The notes: generated from the sequence alone by a model not told the origin. DNA of 64,000 nucleotides from an uncultured archaeon (GCA_902386205.1 CABMIH010000009.1:23449-87448); one strand, 5' to 3'. Positions 28,542 to 38,046 are shown, numbered from the stretch's first letter. Numbers and translations: made by a program.

Positions 28542-29375
28542 ATGATAATAATGAGCAGTGTAATTTGCGATACGCCAACTCTGGCTGAGAGGTACGATAA
28601 GGTTAGCAATAGCCAGTTTGAGCATGGGAAATTGCTGGCTGAAGAACTGAAAATAAAGAAAGGAGATTGCATCCTTGATGTAGGGTGCGGCACCGGGCGC
28701 CTGGCAGAATATATCTCAGAGATAATTGGAAACAAAGGGCGTATTTATAGTATTGACCCTGCAGAGTATCGTATCCAGGTCGCACAGAAAAAGATCAAAG
28801 ACAAAAACCTTCCCAACATCTCCTTTGAGGTGGGAAGTGGTGAAGACCTGAGCAACTTTGCCGATAACAGCTTCGACACGGTTATTATGAATGTGGTTTT
28901 TGGCTGGATTACTGATAAAAAGACTACGCTTGCAGAGGTCTATAGGGTATTGAAACCCGATGGACTTATGGGAATAACAACTTCAAGCAAAGGATTGCCA
29001 GGTCCATTGATGGTGATTACAGATGAGCTTCTAAAGAGAGAGCCGTATGCCTCGGAGGTTGGTTCTAATATGGATTCGGGCAAATCGATTACTACGGACA
29101 GGCTGCTTCAACTGTTGATTGATGCAGGTTTCAGCGACATAAATTTAAAACTCAGAAGGACCTCTATACATTACAGGAACTCCAGCGATCTTATCGAATT
29201 TACCGAAGCAAGTCATTTTGGGAATTATCTGGATCATGTGCCTTTATATCTGCGTGATGCTTACAGATCCGAGTATATCACCGAGCTTGAAAAAAGACAG
29301 ACGGCTAAAGGAATCGAATCCGTTTGGAACATGCTCCATGTGATTACAAGGAAACCAGCAGAAGATGCATATTAG
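28542..29375 (+). CDS. Class I SAM-dependent methyltransferase
   Basis: A 277-residue protein with the UbiE/COQ5-type SAM-binding motif DVGCGTGRLAEY near residue 46, the acidic ribose-binding IDPAEYRI and the post-motif NVVFGWITDK. Residues after 180 are variable and may hold the substrate site. The true start may be ATG 28551 rather than 28542. It is alone between two leftward genes and the QueG-like gene. A hairpin CCCTGCT/AGCAGGG (29419-29438) follows. The methylated substrate is unknown. Confidence 0.82.
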   Translation: MIIMSSVICDTPTLAERYDKVSNSQFEHGKLLAEELKIKKGDCILDVGCGTGRLAEYISEIIGNKGRIYSIDPAEYRIQVAQKKIKDKNLPNISFEVGSGEDLSNFADNSFDTVIMNVVFGWITDKKTTLAEVYRVLKPDGLMGITTSSKGLPGPLMVITDELLKREPYASEVGSNMDSGKSITTDRLLQLLIDAGFSDINLKLRRTSIHYRNSSDLIEFTEASHFGNYLDHVPLYLRDAYRSEYITELEKRQTAKGIESVWNMLHVITRKPAEDAY

Positions 29376-29553
29376 ATGTACTATGGAAACCCATTGTAGA
29401 TGCATATGATTTCGTCACCCCTGCTCCGAGTAGCAGGGCATCAACGGGAGATGCGTGAGGAAAAATAAATAAGAATAAAAGCCACCCTTACTGGAATAGG
29501 TCACGAATAAAAAACATCGTAATATTTATGAATAACAATGAATACTAATGAGT

Positions 29554-29589
29554 ACCAAATTAGTAGTCCTGACTATCTACTAATTGGGT
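29554..29589. promoter_or_regulatory. 13-bp inverted repeat before the QueG-like gene
   Basis: ACCAAATTAGTAG (29554-29566) and CTACTAATTGGGT (29577-29589) form a dyad with one mismatch and a 10-base spacer. It ends 34 bases before the proposed TTG start, so it could be a repressor operator or a 5' UTR hairpin. Confidence 0.5.
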
Positions 29590-29623
29590 GCAGTCCAAAT
29601 TTATGTTTAGGAGAAATAAAAAT

Positions 29624-30334
29624 TTGAATCAACAACTACGCAATTTAGCATCTATTAATGGAGTTGATTATTTTGGTATTGCTGATCTTTCACAAGCCTA
29701 TGCAGCTATACTTGAACAGGGAGGTAGTTTCATAGCTAGCTTTCCTTTTTCCATCTCTATTGGGATATCCTTGCTTAACCCAATTGTCGAACTTTTGCCA
29801 CAGCGAAATGAAAAAGCGGTAAGAGTAAGCTACCGGCATCATGCTTATGATATAGTGAATTTACGGCTGGATATTGCAGCTTCAATTATTAGTGGTCATC
29901 TCCAACAATCCGGATTCAGAGCTTTACCAATTCCTTCTTCAAAGCGTGTAGATGATGAACGTATTTGTGCATCTTTCTCGCATAAGCTGGGTGCTAATCT
30001 GGCCGGACTGGGATGGATTGGAAAGAGTTGTTTATTCATCACGCCAGAATGCGGACCAAGAGTTCGTTGGGCAACTATACTAACTGATGCACCCCTTGAA
30101 TCAACTGGAGAGGTGCAACAGGAACAATGCGGAGATTGCAGAGAATGTATTGACATTTGCCCGACACAGGCAATCACAGGGAAACCATTCAGAGCAAACG
30201 AACCACGAGAAGCCAGATATGATGCACGAAAATGTGATCGGTATTTTGATTCCCTGGAAGAAAAAAATGAAATAGCAGTCTGTGGGTTGTGTTTATTTGT
30301 GTGTCCCTACGGAAGAAAACGAAAAGATGAATGA
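29624..30334 (+). CDS. 4Fe-4S double-cluster protein, epoxyqueuosine reductase (QueG)-like
   Basis: I favour TTG 29624 as start because AGGAGA lies nine bases upstream; ATG 29603 is possible. The roughly 236-residue protein has the QueG-like pattern: a cobalamin/flavin-fold N-terminal part with GLGWIGKSCLFI, then two ferredoxin-type cluster motifs (CGDCRECIDICP and CGLCLFVCPYG, with an extra Cys in KCDRYF). Shorter than full QueG (about 350 residues), so it is better called QueG-like or reductive-dehalogenase-like Fe-S protein. No partner gene is adjacent. Confidence 0.75.
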   Translation: MNQQLRNLASINGVDYFGIADLSQAYAAILEQGGSFIASFPFSISIGISLLNPIVELLPQRNEKAVRVSYRHHAYDIVNLRLDIAASIISGHLQQSGFRALPIPSSKRVDDERICASFSHKLGANLAGLGWIGKSCLFITPECGPRVRWATILTDAPLESTGEVQQEQCGDCRECIDICPTQAITGKPFRANEPREARYDARKCDRYFDSLEEKNEIAVCGLCLFVCPYGRKRKDE

Positions 30335-30475
30335 ATCATAATAGTTAGAAATAGAAACCTTTCGACTTCAAGCAGTCACAAATCCCGTACTTATGTGGCT
30401 TGTAGCTTGCGTTTTTGGCATGATGTAAATTCCGTGTTTCAATGTATTTGCTCGCAACATCCATTTCCTGCAGAA

Positions 30476-31174
30476 CTAAAGGAAAACCCCTGATCCTGAA
30501 TGAACCACGATACCGCTTCCTGTTATATTATACGGCTTGATCTCTTTCGAATGGTCGATGTGCCTCATCTTCGAGACTTCGATAACGGTCGTGACAGCGC
30601 CCATATCAGCCTGCCTGGCCTGCCGCAGTATGATAACCCCGTCAGCGATATACTCTAACAGGCCGTATTTTGAATAATACGGGTTCTCCTTGCTGATCTC
30701 TGAAGTCATTACTGCAGTTACCCCCGTTCCTTTTATTATCTGGGCAAGGTTGAAAAGATGATCGCGGCGTTCAGATTCCGAGTCGTGTATCATCTCGTAA
30801 AGCGTAACAGGGTCTATGGCAAGGCGTTTGACATTGAATGACTTAAAAAGCTTTGGCAGGTCATTCTCGATGCGTTCTATCATGGCCTTGAGGTTCAACG
30901 TACTGAGGTGCACCAGCGCCATTTTTTTGTTCTCAATATAAGGCATCAGGTCCCAGTTGAAAATTGCCGCTGTCTTGATGATGTTCTCTGCGCTTTCCTC
31001 AAGGCTCAGATACGCACAGGTCTCGCTCTTTCGAAGGCCTGCGTAAATGAACTGGAGGGCAAATGTGGATTTCCCGGTACCCGGAGGTCCCAGGACTGCG
31101 GCAATATGCCCGGCCGGGATGCCTCCTCCAAGCATCTCATCCAGTCCAAGTATCCCGGTATTCAGTTGCTCCAT
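30476..31174 (-). CDS. KaiC-like RecA-superfamily ATPase
   Basis: A 232-residue single-domain KaiC/ArlH-like protein with an intact Walker A GPPGTGKS (29-36), the KaiC hallmark EES after the second strand (SLEESAE), Walker B RLAIDPVT and a C-terminal strand pair. ArlH-type proteins control archaellum assembly by docking on ArlI/ArlJ. Here the gene sits opposite an ArlI-like ATPase operon and overlaps by one base (TAATG) with the gene upstream. Role inferred: nucleotide-dependent switch for the neighbouring pilus machine. Confidence 0.82.
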   Translation of the reverse strand: MEQLNTGILGLDEMLGGGIPAGHIAAVLGPPGTGKSTFALQFIYAGLRKSETCAYLSLEESAENIIKTAAIFNWDLMPYIENKKMALVHLSTLNLKAMIERIENDLPKLFKSFNVKRLAIDPVTLYEMIHDSESERRDHLFNLAQIIKGTGVTAVMTSEISKENPYYSKYGLLEYIADGVIILRQARQADMGAVTTVIEVSKMRHIDHSKEIKPYNITGSGIVVHSGSGVFL

Positions 31175-32016
31175 TACCTGCCCCTCACCCTTTTTACATT
31201 CGACACTTCAAAACCTTTCAGCGGGCTTATCTGCGTCTCAAAATTCACAATATTATCCTCACAAAGGCCGGGCAGGACGCCCCTGAATTTTTTCAGGTAC
31301 ATGACGCGTTTCCTCTGTGAAGGCCCCATTTTTTCCCATTCAAAAACCATAACGCCGTCCATGCATTCTGATATCTCCTCCTGCTTGCTCTTATCAAAAA
31401 TCCCCTCGCTCAGTATTGCATATACAAGCCCGTCCCACATTTTTGAGGCTTTCTGGAGCCCGCGCAAGAACAGTATAAGGTCATTCCATTCCATCCGTTC
31501 AAGACAGTACTGTGTAAGCGCGGTCAGGGAGTCTATGATAACAACGCTTCCAGCCGCATTTTTATCCAGATAGTCTATCAGTGTCTCAACAAGGTTCTTT
31601 TGCTCTTCATTCCACTTCAGGGAGTCAAACGACAGTTGGGTACTGGAAGAAGACCTCCAGGATGCGGGTATGAACGACCTGGCAAAGTAAGAGTCCGAGA
31701 AATCCTTGAATTCAAATCCGTTTTTTGAATTATTGCCGTCCAATATTTTGTGATAGTCCGGAAAAGATAATGCAATTTCTTTAATTATATCCTCTTTTGA
31801 CCGGGTAAATGAGATGTAGCAGACTTTTTTGGGCATGATTATGCCGTTGTTCTGTTTTACCTGCCCCATCAGCAGGCGTGCCGAGGATGTGAGCACGAAC
31901 TCGGAATCCCCCGCGCCTATCTCACCCAGTAGAAGGATGAGCGAACCTGAGGGCAGGCCGCCCTGCAGGATGGGGTCAAGTGAATCAATACCTGTGGGAA
32001 TTCTTGATAGTTTCAT
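31174..32016 (-). CDS. RecA-superfamily ATPase-like protein with degenerate Walker A
   Basis: A 280-residue relative of archaeal KaiC-like/HTR-like proteins. The N-terminus RIPTGIDSLDPILQGGLPSG is typical, but the phosphate loop reads GEIGAGDS (31-38), with Asp37 in place of the essential Lys, so ATP hydrolysis is unlikely. The Walker B-like strand SVVIIDSLTAL is kept. A central insertion (about 90-130) is Ser-rich. It may be a pseudo-ATPase partner of the intact KaiC-like protein translated right after it. Confidence 0.75.
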   Translation of the reverse strand: MKLSRIPTGIDSLDPILQGGLPSGSLILLLGEIGAGDSEFVLTSSARLLMGQVKQNNGIIMPKKVCYISFTRSKEDIIKEIALSFPDYHKILDGNNSKNGFEFKDFSDSYFARSFIPASWRSSSSTQLSFDSLKWNEEQKNLVETLIDYLDKNAAGSVVIIDSLTALTQYCLERMEWNDLILFLRGLQKASKMWDGLVYAILSEGIFDKSKQEEISECMDGVMVFEWEKMGPSQRKRVMYLKKFRGVLPGLCEDNIVNFETQISPLKGFEVSNVKRVRGR

Positions 32017-32341
32017 TCTCGACCTTGGCCTTAAATCCGAACACGTTTGCCAGCTTGAACAAATGGAATGAAGCAGATGCTATTAGCATAAAAGCTATGA
32101 TCGACAATATATATTCCGGGTATTCCATGAAAGTGCCAATATTTTCCTTCCATTCCATCGCCTCTCTCAAAGTATGCCATAAATCATGCAAAGTAAATAC
32201 AAAAATAGAGAAAATTACCCATTGCACATAGGTTGCCAGCAATCCGGAAGTCAGTTTTTTCAAGGCTAAATACGATACTATTAAAGCAGTTATTCCAAAT
32301 AGGACCGCAAAGATTCCCAGTACGAGTTCAAATGATTCCAT
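31985..32341 (-). CDS. Small four-helix membrane protein of unknown function
   Basis: A 118-residue protein with hydrophobic segments near 5-27, 35-55 and 78-100 and a charged central loop (HTLREAMEWKEN). Its 3' end overlaps the degenerate RecA-like gene by 32 bases, so the three minus-strand genes form one unit. I do not recognise the family. Archaeal KaiC-like loci often include such small membrane sensors, which makes a role in membrane recruitment possible. Confidence 0.7.
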   Translation of the reverse strand: MESFELVLGIFAVLFGITALIVSYLALKKLTSGLLATYVQWVIFSIFVFTLHDLWHTLREAMEWKENIGTFMEYPEYILSIIAFMLIASASFHLFKLANVFGFKAKVENETIKNSHRY

Positions 32342-32643
32342 ATTTATATCCTATTTTTATCTATAAAAATATTATCACAACACAATCTCTGGAAGTTCCT
32401 TCAGTGTTTCCTCGATTTGAATTTCGATATCATTCATAGCCTTCGACCATTTCCTCACATTAAAATTATGATAATAATAATGAACATATCTGGATCAATT
32501 AGTATTTAAACCTAATCTTTCTCATATTTATAATAAATTTTTTAATGTTATTGGGAAACGCAAAAATGTCGAAAATTTAATCGAAAACTATATTAATTTA
32601 TATGAGCATTATGATGATGATAGCGAACGACAGGAGTTACAAG
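32342..32643. other. AT-rich divergent promoter region of the KaiC-like and pilus operons
   Basis: About 300 bases without a clear gene. It contains several A/T-rich TATA-like stretches for both directions. A 27-codon minus-strand frame (GTG 32458 to TGA 32375) ends in an amphipathic, acidic helix (IEIQIEETLKELPE) and could be a small peptide or a gene remnant. Evidence for it is weak. Confidence 0.35.
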
Positions 32644-34821
32644 ATGGTTCATGTGCCAATACTGTCGGAGAAATTAAAGATAATATCTTTAAAAATTAAA
32701 TCCAGAGAGGTTCCAACCGTCACATCAAAGGAAAATTTTGGGAAAAATTCTACGGCAAACATATCTGAAGGCCTGAAAGAAAAAATCAAAGAAGAATATG
32801 CGGACTTAAAGAACTACCTGCATGTTCTTTTAAGAGGGAAGCTCAAGCTGGAACCATACATACCTGAAAAGTTCGAACCTTTGGTTTCCTTTAAAAGACC
32901 TGAGGGTTATGTGGAGAAAGAACGATACTGGGTAAACGAGCCATATGCTTTTGTATCAATACTGTTCAATGAAGATGAGAAAGAGTTCTTATATTTTGCA
33001 GCTGAGCCAGAGCTTTCGGCGTTCGAGCGGATGGTGCTTGAAACCGTTTATGAAAATATCCTTGATACACTGACGGTTTATGAAACATCAGACAAAGCTA
33101 AGAGCGAGCTTCTGGAAAAGAAAACACTTGAACTCATAGATGGCTACTCGATCGAAATCGGCATGCTTTCCATCCATAAAATCTTGTATTATATAAAACG
33201 AGATTATATAGGGTACGAAAGGATCGACGTACTGATGAGAGATCCCAATATCGAGGATATATCCTGCGATGGTTCCGGGATCCCCATCTTCGTGTACCAC
33301 AGAAAACACCAGAACATCAAGACAAATATATCTTTTGAAGCAGCAAGGCTTGACTCTTTTGTCATGAAACTCGCTCAGCGATGCGGAAAACATGTCTCTA
33401 TCGGCGAACCGTTGATAAACAGCACTCTTCCTGATGGCTCGCGGCTGAATGCATCGCTTGGCAAAGAAGTGACGTTCAGGGGCGGCACTTTCACGATAAG
33501 AAAATTCCGCGAACAGGCCTTCACCCCCGCGGAACTAATAAAAAACGGCACATATTCGAAAGAAATCCTGGCCTATCTCTGGCTTGCGGTGGAAAATGGC
33601 AAGAGCATGGTTTTCGCGGGCGCAACAGCTGCGGGAAAAACCTCTTCCTTGAATGCAGTCTCCCTGTTCATCCCCTCGATGGCCAAGATCGTGAGCATCG
33701 AGGACACACACGAGCTAATGCTGCATCATGATAACTGGATAGGAAGCATTACGCGTGAGGCAGCCTCCAAAACAGCGAGTGGCAGGGATATAGATATGTA
33801 CGAGCTGCTGCGACAGGCCCTGAGACAGCGCCCGGAATATATTATCGTAGGAGAGATCAGGGGAAAAGAAGCCATGACTTTATTCCAGGCGATGAGCACA
33901 GGCCATACAACATATTCTACCATGCATGCAGACTCGGTAAATACTGTTATCAGCAGGCTTGAAGGTGACCCTATAAACATCCCACGCGCCATGATACAGT
34001 CTCTTGACCTCCTGAGCATCCAGAAGGTTATACAGTTCGAAGGAAAAAGGATGCGTCGTCTTGATACTGTTATAGAGTTCATGGGAATTGACCCCACGAC
34101 CCAGGACCTCAAGTTCAATGATATTTATGCATATGACCCGAAAACAGACGCTTTCAAAACAAGCGGCAAATCATTTGTGCTTGAAGACATCATGGCAAGG
34201 CGCAACTGGGATGAAAAAAAGCTGAGGGAAGAACTTGAGAACAGGAAGAAGCTCCTCGATTACATGGTAGAGAAAGACATGGATGAATTTGATATTGTTT
34301 CACTTATCCAGAGCTATTATGTAAACCCTGAAAAGACCATGATAATTATGGAAGGGCGTGATGCTAATAAGGCCCAGATATCATCTTCCGCATCAAAAGA
34401 CACGAAGGAGTGCAGGAAGCTTGAGATAAATTTATCGCCGTCAAGAAAATCAGGGGAAGAAGCCTTATGGAAGAAATCTGGCCGCATAACAATAACCAAA
34501 AAATCCAGGTTCTTTTTCCCCGGATATAAAGTTCCATTCATAATTGAGTCAGATAAAGGATTGTTGAATGTGGAAATAAATTCGGCCAGGAAAGGTACGG
34601 CTGTAGGTGATCCTATAGCAGGAAAATACCTCCAGGGAAGCGACCTTCAAGTCTGGTTCCATGAGCATCAGGAATTGCATCCATACGACAGGATGATCTT
34701 TGAAATAGTGGAACCAGGAAAGAAATATAAGATGTACATTAAGAAAAAATTAACTACAATTCCCCAAGAGGTGGCAAAACACCAGCGAATGAAAACAAGA
34801 AGAGTCAACCAAACGCAATGA
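32644..34821 (+). CDS. Type II/IV secretion system ATPase (ArlI/GspE/TadA-like) with C-terminal extension
   Basis: Motor ATPase for assembly of an archaeal type IV pilus-like structure. I start at ATG 32644, which has AGGAGTT upstream, giving 725 residues. The core has Walker A GATAAGKTSS (about residues 326-335), the Asp box with SIEDTHEL, Walker B IIVGEIRGKEA and the His box GHTTYSTMHAD. After the ATPase core, from about residue 580, lies a roughly 140-residue extension rich in Lys and aromatic residues, with no motif I recognise. Followed by the ArlJ/TadC-like gene. Confidence 0.92.
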   Translation: MVHVPILSEKLKIISLKIKSREVPTVTSKENFGKNSTANISEGLKEKIKEEYADLKNYLHVLLRGKLKLEPYIPEKFEPLVSFKRPEGYVEKERYWVNEPYAFVSILFNEDEKEFLYFAAEPELSAFERMVLETVYENILDTLTVYETSDKAKSELLEKKTLELIDGYSIEIGMLSIHKILYYIKRDYIGYERIDVLMRDPNIEDISCDGSGIPIFVYHRKHQNIKTNISFEAARLDSFVMKLAQRCGKHVSIGEPLINSTLPDGSRLNASLGKEVTFRGGTFTIRKFREQAFTPAELIKNGTYSKEILAYLWLAVENGKSMVFAGATAAGKTSSLNAVSLFIPSMAKIVSIEDTHELMLHHDNWIGSITREAASKTASGRDIDMYELLRQALRQRPEYIIVGEIRGKEAMTLFQAMSTGHTTYSTMHADSVNTVISRLEGDPINIPRAMIQSLDLLSIQKVIQFEGKRMRRLDTVIEFMGIDPTTQDLKFNDIYAYDPKTDAFKTSGKSFVLEDIMARRNWDEKKLREELENRKKLLDYMVEKDMDEFDIVSLIQSYYVNPEKTMIIMEGRDANKAQISSSASKDTKECRKLEINLSPSRKSGEEALWKKSGRITITKKSRFFFPGYKVPFIIESDKGLLNVEINSARKGTAVGDPIAGKYLQGSDLQVWFHEHQELHPYDRMIFEIVEPGKKYKMYIKKKLTTIPQEVAKHQRMKTRRVNQTQ

Positions 34822-34857
34822 ATCTAAAAAATTCGTTCTATAAGCCGGGTAAAGGAT

Positions 34858-36762
34858 ATGGATAGGATTCATAAGCTGGCTTTTGCGATTTTTGGCAATT
34901 ATGTAAGAAATAATAAGGAAAGTTACTCTTCAATACAGGTGACCATCAGGCAGGCGCACCTGACTTTGCCATGGGATATTTATGTAAGTGCAGCATGTTT
35001 CTGGGGTGCAGTCTCGGGTATACTGGGTTTATTGTTCGTATTCCTGCTCATACCTCTGTGGCGTTTTTTATATTTGCATTACCTGAAGGCAATATCCCGT
35101 GTCGGATCAATAGGTCTTGGACCATACGGTGAGACATTATTTATAATTGTCATTGGATTATTATTTTCATTGTTCCTGGCAGCTATCGTTTATTTCGGGA
35201 TATTAGCTTATCCGGGATTAGTCGCCCAGACAAGAAAAAGCAAGATAGACCTGACACTTCCTCATGCAGTGGCATACATGCATGCCCTTAGCAAAGGGGG
35301 TTTGAGCCTGGTATCGATTTTCAAATCCTTACATGATCATGTCAATGTCTATGGGGAGGCAGCTGAAGAGATAGGATACATAGTGATGGATACCGAACTC
35401 CACGGGAGTGATATGATCACGGCGCTACGGACCGCAGCGGTCAGGACGCAATCGGAAAAATTCAGGGATTTTCTTGAGAATCTCATAAATGTTGCAGGAA
35501 CCAGCGGGGATCTTGAAACGTTTTTCGGGAATATGGTTGCGTATTACCATACCTCATCCGAGGCAGACCAGAGCATGTACCTTGAGCTTCTCGGAATGAT
35601 GGCCGAGACCTATATAACGGTCTTTGTGGCTGGGCCCCTGTTCTTGATAACGATTCTTATCGTAATGGGTATGATGGGGCCGAGCAGCCTCCTGATAATC
35701 AATTTGCTGATATACGCAGTTATTCCGTTGAGCGCTACTGCATTTAGTATTTTACTGAGTGTAATATCACTTGGAAGTGATACCAAGACAAACGAGATAT
35801 ATTCTGTCACTAAGAAGATAAATCACTACGATGATGTAAGGACGGTCATCTCAATGGATGATGAGAGGCTGGTTCGCAAACTGACGAGGTCTCTGCGCTG
35901 GACGGGTGTGGTCAATGCCAGGAAGAATCCGTTGAAACTTTTTTTTGGCGACCCTTTTAAAGTATTCTATATCAGCATACCCATTGCAGTTATCTACTTC
36001 ATTGTCTCGATTTACAATCACAAGATTACAATAGATATTCTGGACGATTCAATCATTATAAGCATATTAATTATTCTCGTGCCGTTCCTTTTATTTTATG
36101 AAACACTATTGAGACGTATCAGGGCGATTGAAGATTCGGTACCCACTTTTCTCAAGCGCCTTGCAGTTGTAAATGAAGTTGGAATGCCGCTTGCCGAAGC
36201 CATCAGGTCGATTTCCAATATAAATCTCGGTATACTGAGCACCGAGGTAAAACTCATGTACAAGGATCTTGTATGGAGCAACAGTATCTTCAAAGCGCTT
36301 ACGAAATTCGAACTCAGGATCAGGACAGTCTCAATATCAAGAATTGTCACTCTCATAACCAAAGCCAGTGAAACTTCAGGAAACATAAAGGAGACTCTGA
36401 GAGTAGCCGCGAACGATGCATCGCTTACTGAAAAACTCAGGCGCCAGAAGTTCACGGTTCTTTTCTCTTACCTGATAGTTGTGTATATCTCGTTCGCTGT
36501 ATTTTTGCTCGTGCTGTATGTATTCGCCACAATGTTCCTGCCGCAGATACCAGAGGCCAGTTCCGCTGCCGGTTCAGGTATGTTATCAATAAGCGCCCAC
36601 AAGGAAGAATATACAAGGTTGTTCATGCATGCTACAGTGATACAGGGGTTTTTTTCAGGGATTATTGTGGGCCAGATGACGGGGGAAAGCGTGTACGACG
36701 GCCTCAAACATTCCGTGATAATGATGGGTATCGCATATTTGTTCTTTGTGTTATTTGTTTAG
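34858..36762 (+). CDS. Type II secretion system F-domain membrane protein (ArlJ/TadC-like)
   Basis: The 634-residue polytopic platform protein of the pilus assembly machine. It contains two T2SSF-type cytoplasmic modules, one near residues 135-240 (LTLPHAVAYMHALSKGG) and one near 420-520 (PTFLKRLAVVNEVGMPLAEAI), each followed by membrane helices. This duplicated layout is usual for archaeal ArlJ/PilC-type proteins. AAAGGAT precedes ATG 34858. The gene overlaps the N-terminal extension of the following pilin-like frame and is probably co-transcribed with it. Confidence 0.9.
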   Translation: MDRIHKLAFAIFGNYVRNNKESYSSIQVTIRQAHLTLPWDIYVSAACFWGAVSGILGLLFVFLLIPLWRFLYLHYLKAISRVGSIGLGPYGETLFIIVIGLLFSLFLAAIVYFGILAYPGLVAQTRKSKIDLTLPHAVAYMHALSKGGLSLVSIFKSLHDHVNVYGEAAEEIGYIVMDTELHGSDMITALRTAAVRTQSEKFRDFLENLINVAGTSGDLETFFGNMVAYYHTSSEADQSMYLELLGMMAETYITVFVAGPLFLITILIVMGMMGPSSLLIINLLIYAVIPLSATAFSILLSVISLGSDTKTNEIYSVTKKINHYDDVRTVISMDDERLVRKLTRSLRWTGVVNARKNPLKLFFGDPFKVFYISIPIAVIYFIVSIYNHKITIDILDDSIIISILIILVPFLLFYETLLRRIRAIEDSVPTFLKRLAVVNEVGMPLAEAIRSISNINLGILSTEVKLMYKDLVWSNSIFKALTKFELRIRTVSISRIVTLITKASETSGNIKETLRVAANDASLTEKLRRQKFTVLFSYLIVVYISFAVFLLVLYVFATMFLPQIPEASSAAGSGMLSISAHKEEYTRLFMHATVIQGFFSGIIVGQMTGESVYDGLKHSVIMMGIAYLFFVLFV

Positions 36763-36769
36763 GAGACAT

Positions 36770-38041
36770 ATGAGAATATTTGACAATGAAGATGGTGTTT
36801 CGGAGCTTGTAGGCGTGATGTTGATACTTTTAATCGTTGTAATGTATCTGGGTATTATGCAGACATATGATGTACCAAGATGGAATAAGGAGCTCGAAAG
36901 ACAGCATTTCGACCAGGTGTATAGCGATTTTATTACCCTGAGGTCGGACATTGAGGATGTCTCGGCAAAGAACATCCCCAAGACGAGCAGCCTGCATATG
37001 GGAGTGAGGTATCCGGAACGGTTCATGCTTCGAAGTCCGGCACCTTCGCAGGGAATAATTGACACATATCCGCTAAATATTACTGTCACCCTGAATGAAT
37101 CCGGATCCATCAAGAATTACCAAATTAATTCAACCGGGATTGAATATCAGGTGAATACCATATCAAATCTGCCAAAGCTTGTATTCGAGCATGGTCTGGT
37201 TATTAAGGATTTTGGAGAAATTAATCTCCCGGCAGATGAGAAACAATCTCTTGTCCTGGATGGCAATATTTATCTTCCAATTGTTTTGAAGAGCGCTGGT
37301 TTTTATTCCTCCTCAATGGACGTGGAAACCCTCAATTTCCAGCCGGTTCCGGCGGATGCGTATCGCAGCAGGAGATTTACTACAATGAATGTGACAATTG
37401 AAACAAGGTATCCGGATTTGTGGGCCAGGTGGTATGAAGCTGGAAATAAATCAAAATGTTCAGAAATAACTACAGATTACGGTTGTATTAAAATTACAAA
37501 TATCTACGGGTATGATATCCTGAAACTTGGGCTGGTAAATACAAGTGAACTGGTGAATGATATTATGTATGCAGGTATGATCACTATCCCTGAGACTGGT
37601 TACAGTTGCAAACAGGGGATGGAAATGTGGACAAAAAACCAGATGTGTGGTAATTTTCCACCCAGCAACAGTGCAAATCAATTCATTGTGAAGGATATCA
37701 CTTTTGGGCGGTCAGGGCATGGACATGACGATGATGACGACGAAGGATCCGAATTGGAGTTCTCTGTAAAGGATTTAAAAGGGAATCTCTGGACAACTGA
37801 AATAAGGTTCATTAACCAGTCATCCGCCTGGGTCGTTTCAAGTGTCAGGCAAAAAGTCCCTCACCCGCCCCCATATTACTGCGATTACAGTACAAGATTC
37901 AATGGTAAGAAGCTCAATGCCGACTTAGGTGGAATTATTGACCTGACATCATGTTACAAAAATGCCGGCATTGAATCTCCCAATATCCTGGTTATTGACA
38001 AGATGCAGAATATCATCTTTGCGGATTTCCTTATCAATTGA
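36770..38041 (+). CDS. Large pilin-like secreted protein
   Basis: From ATG 36770 (GGAGACAT upstream) the protein is 423 residues. The N-terminus has the archaeal class III pilin shape: a short charged stretch (RIFDNEDG) followed by VSELVGVMLILLIVVMYLG, where an EppA/PibD-like peptidase could cut after Gly. The rest is a large beta-rich ectodomain with a His/Asp-rich loop (HGHDDDDDEGSE) near residue 320 that could bind metal ions, and several cysteines. Much larger than ordinary pilins, it may be a tip or minor pilin or an adhesin of the system encoded upstream. Confidence 0.8.
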   Translation: MRIFDNEDGVSELVGVMLILLIVVMYLGIMQTYDVPRWNKELERQHFDQVYSDFITLRSDIEDVSAKNIPKTSSLHMGVRYPERFMLRSPAPSQGIIDTYPLNITVTLNESGSIKNYQINSTGIEYQVNTISNLPKLVFEHGLVIKDFGEINLPADEKQSLVLDGNIYLPIVLKSAGFYSSSMDVETLNFQPVPADAYRSRRFTTMNVTIETRYPDLWARWYEAGNKSKCSEITTDYGCIKITNIYGYDILKLGLVNTSELVNDIMYAGMITIPETGYSCKQGMEMWTKNQMCGNFPPSNSANQFIVKDITFGRSGHGHDDDDDEGSELEFSVKDLKGNLWTTEIRFINQSSAWVVSSVRQKVPHPPPYYCDYSTRFNGKKLNADLGGIIDLTSCYKNAGIESPNILVIDKMQNIIFADFLIN

Positions 38042-38046
38042 GACCA

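Noticed and set aside
29419..29438. CCCTGCT/AGCAGGG hairpin after the methyltransferase gene
   Set aside because: A real dyad but short and without a T-run, so I did not call it a terminator.
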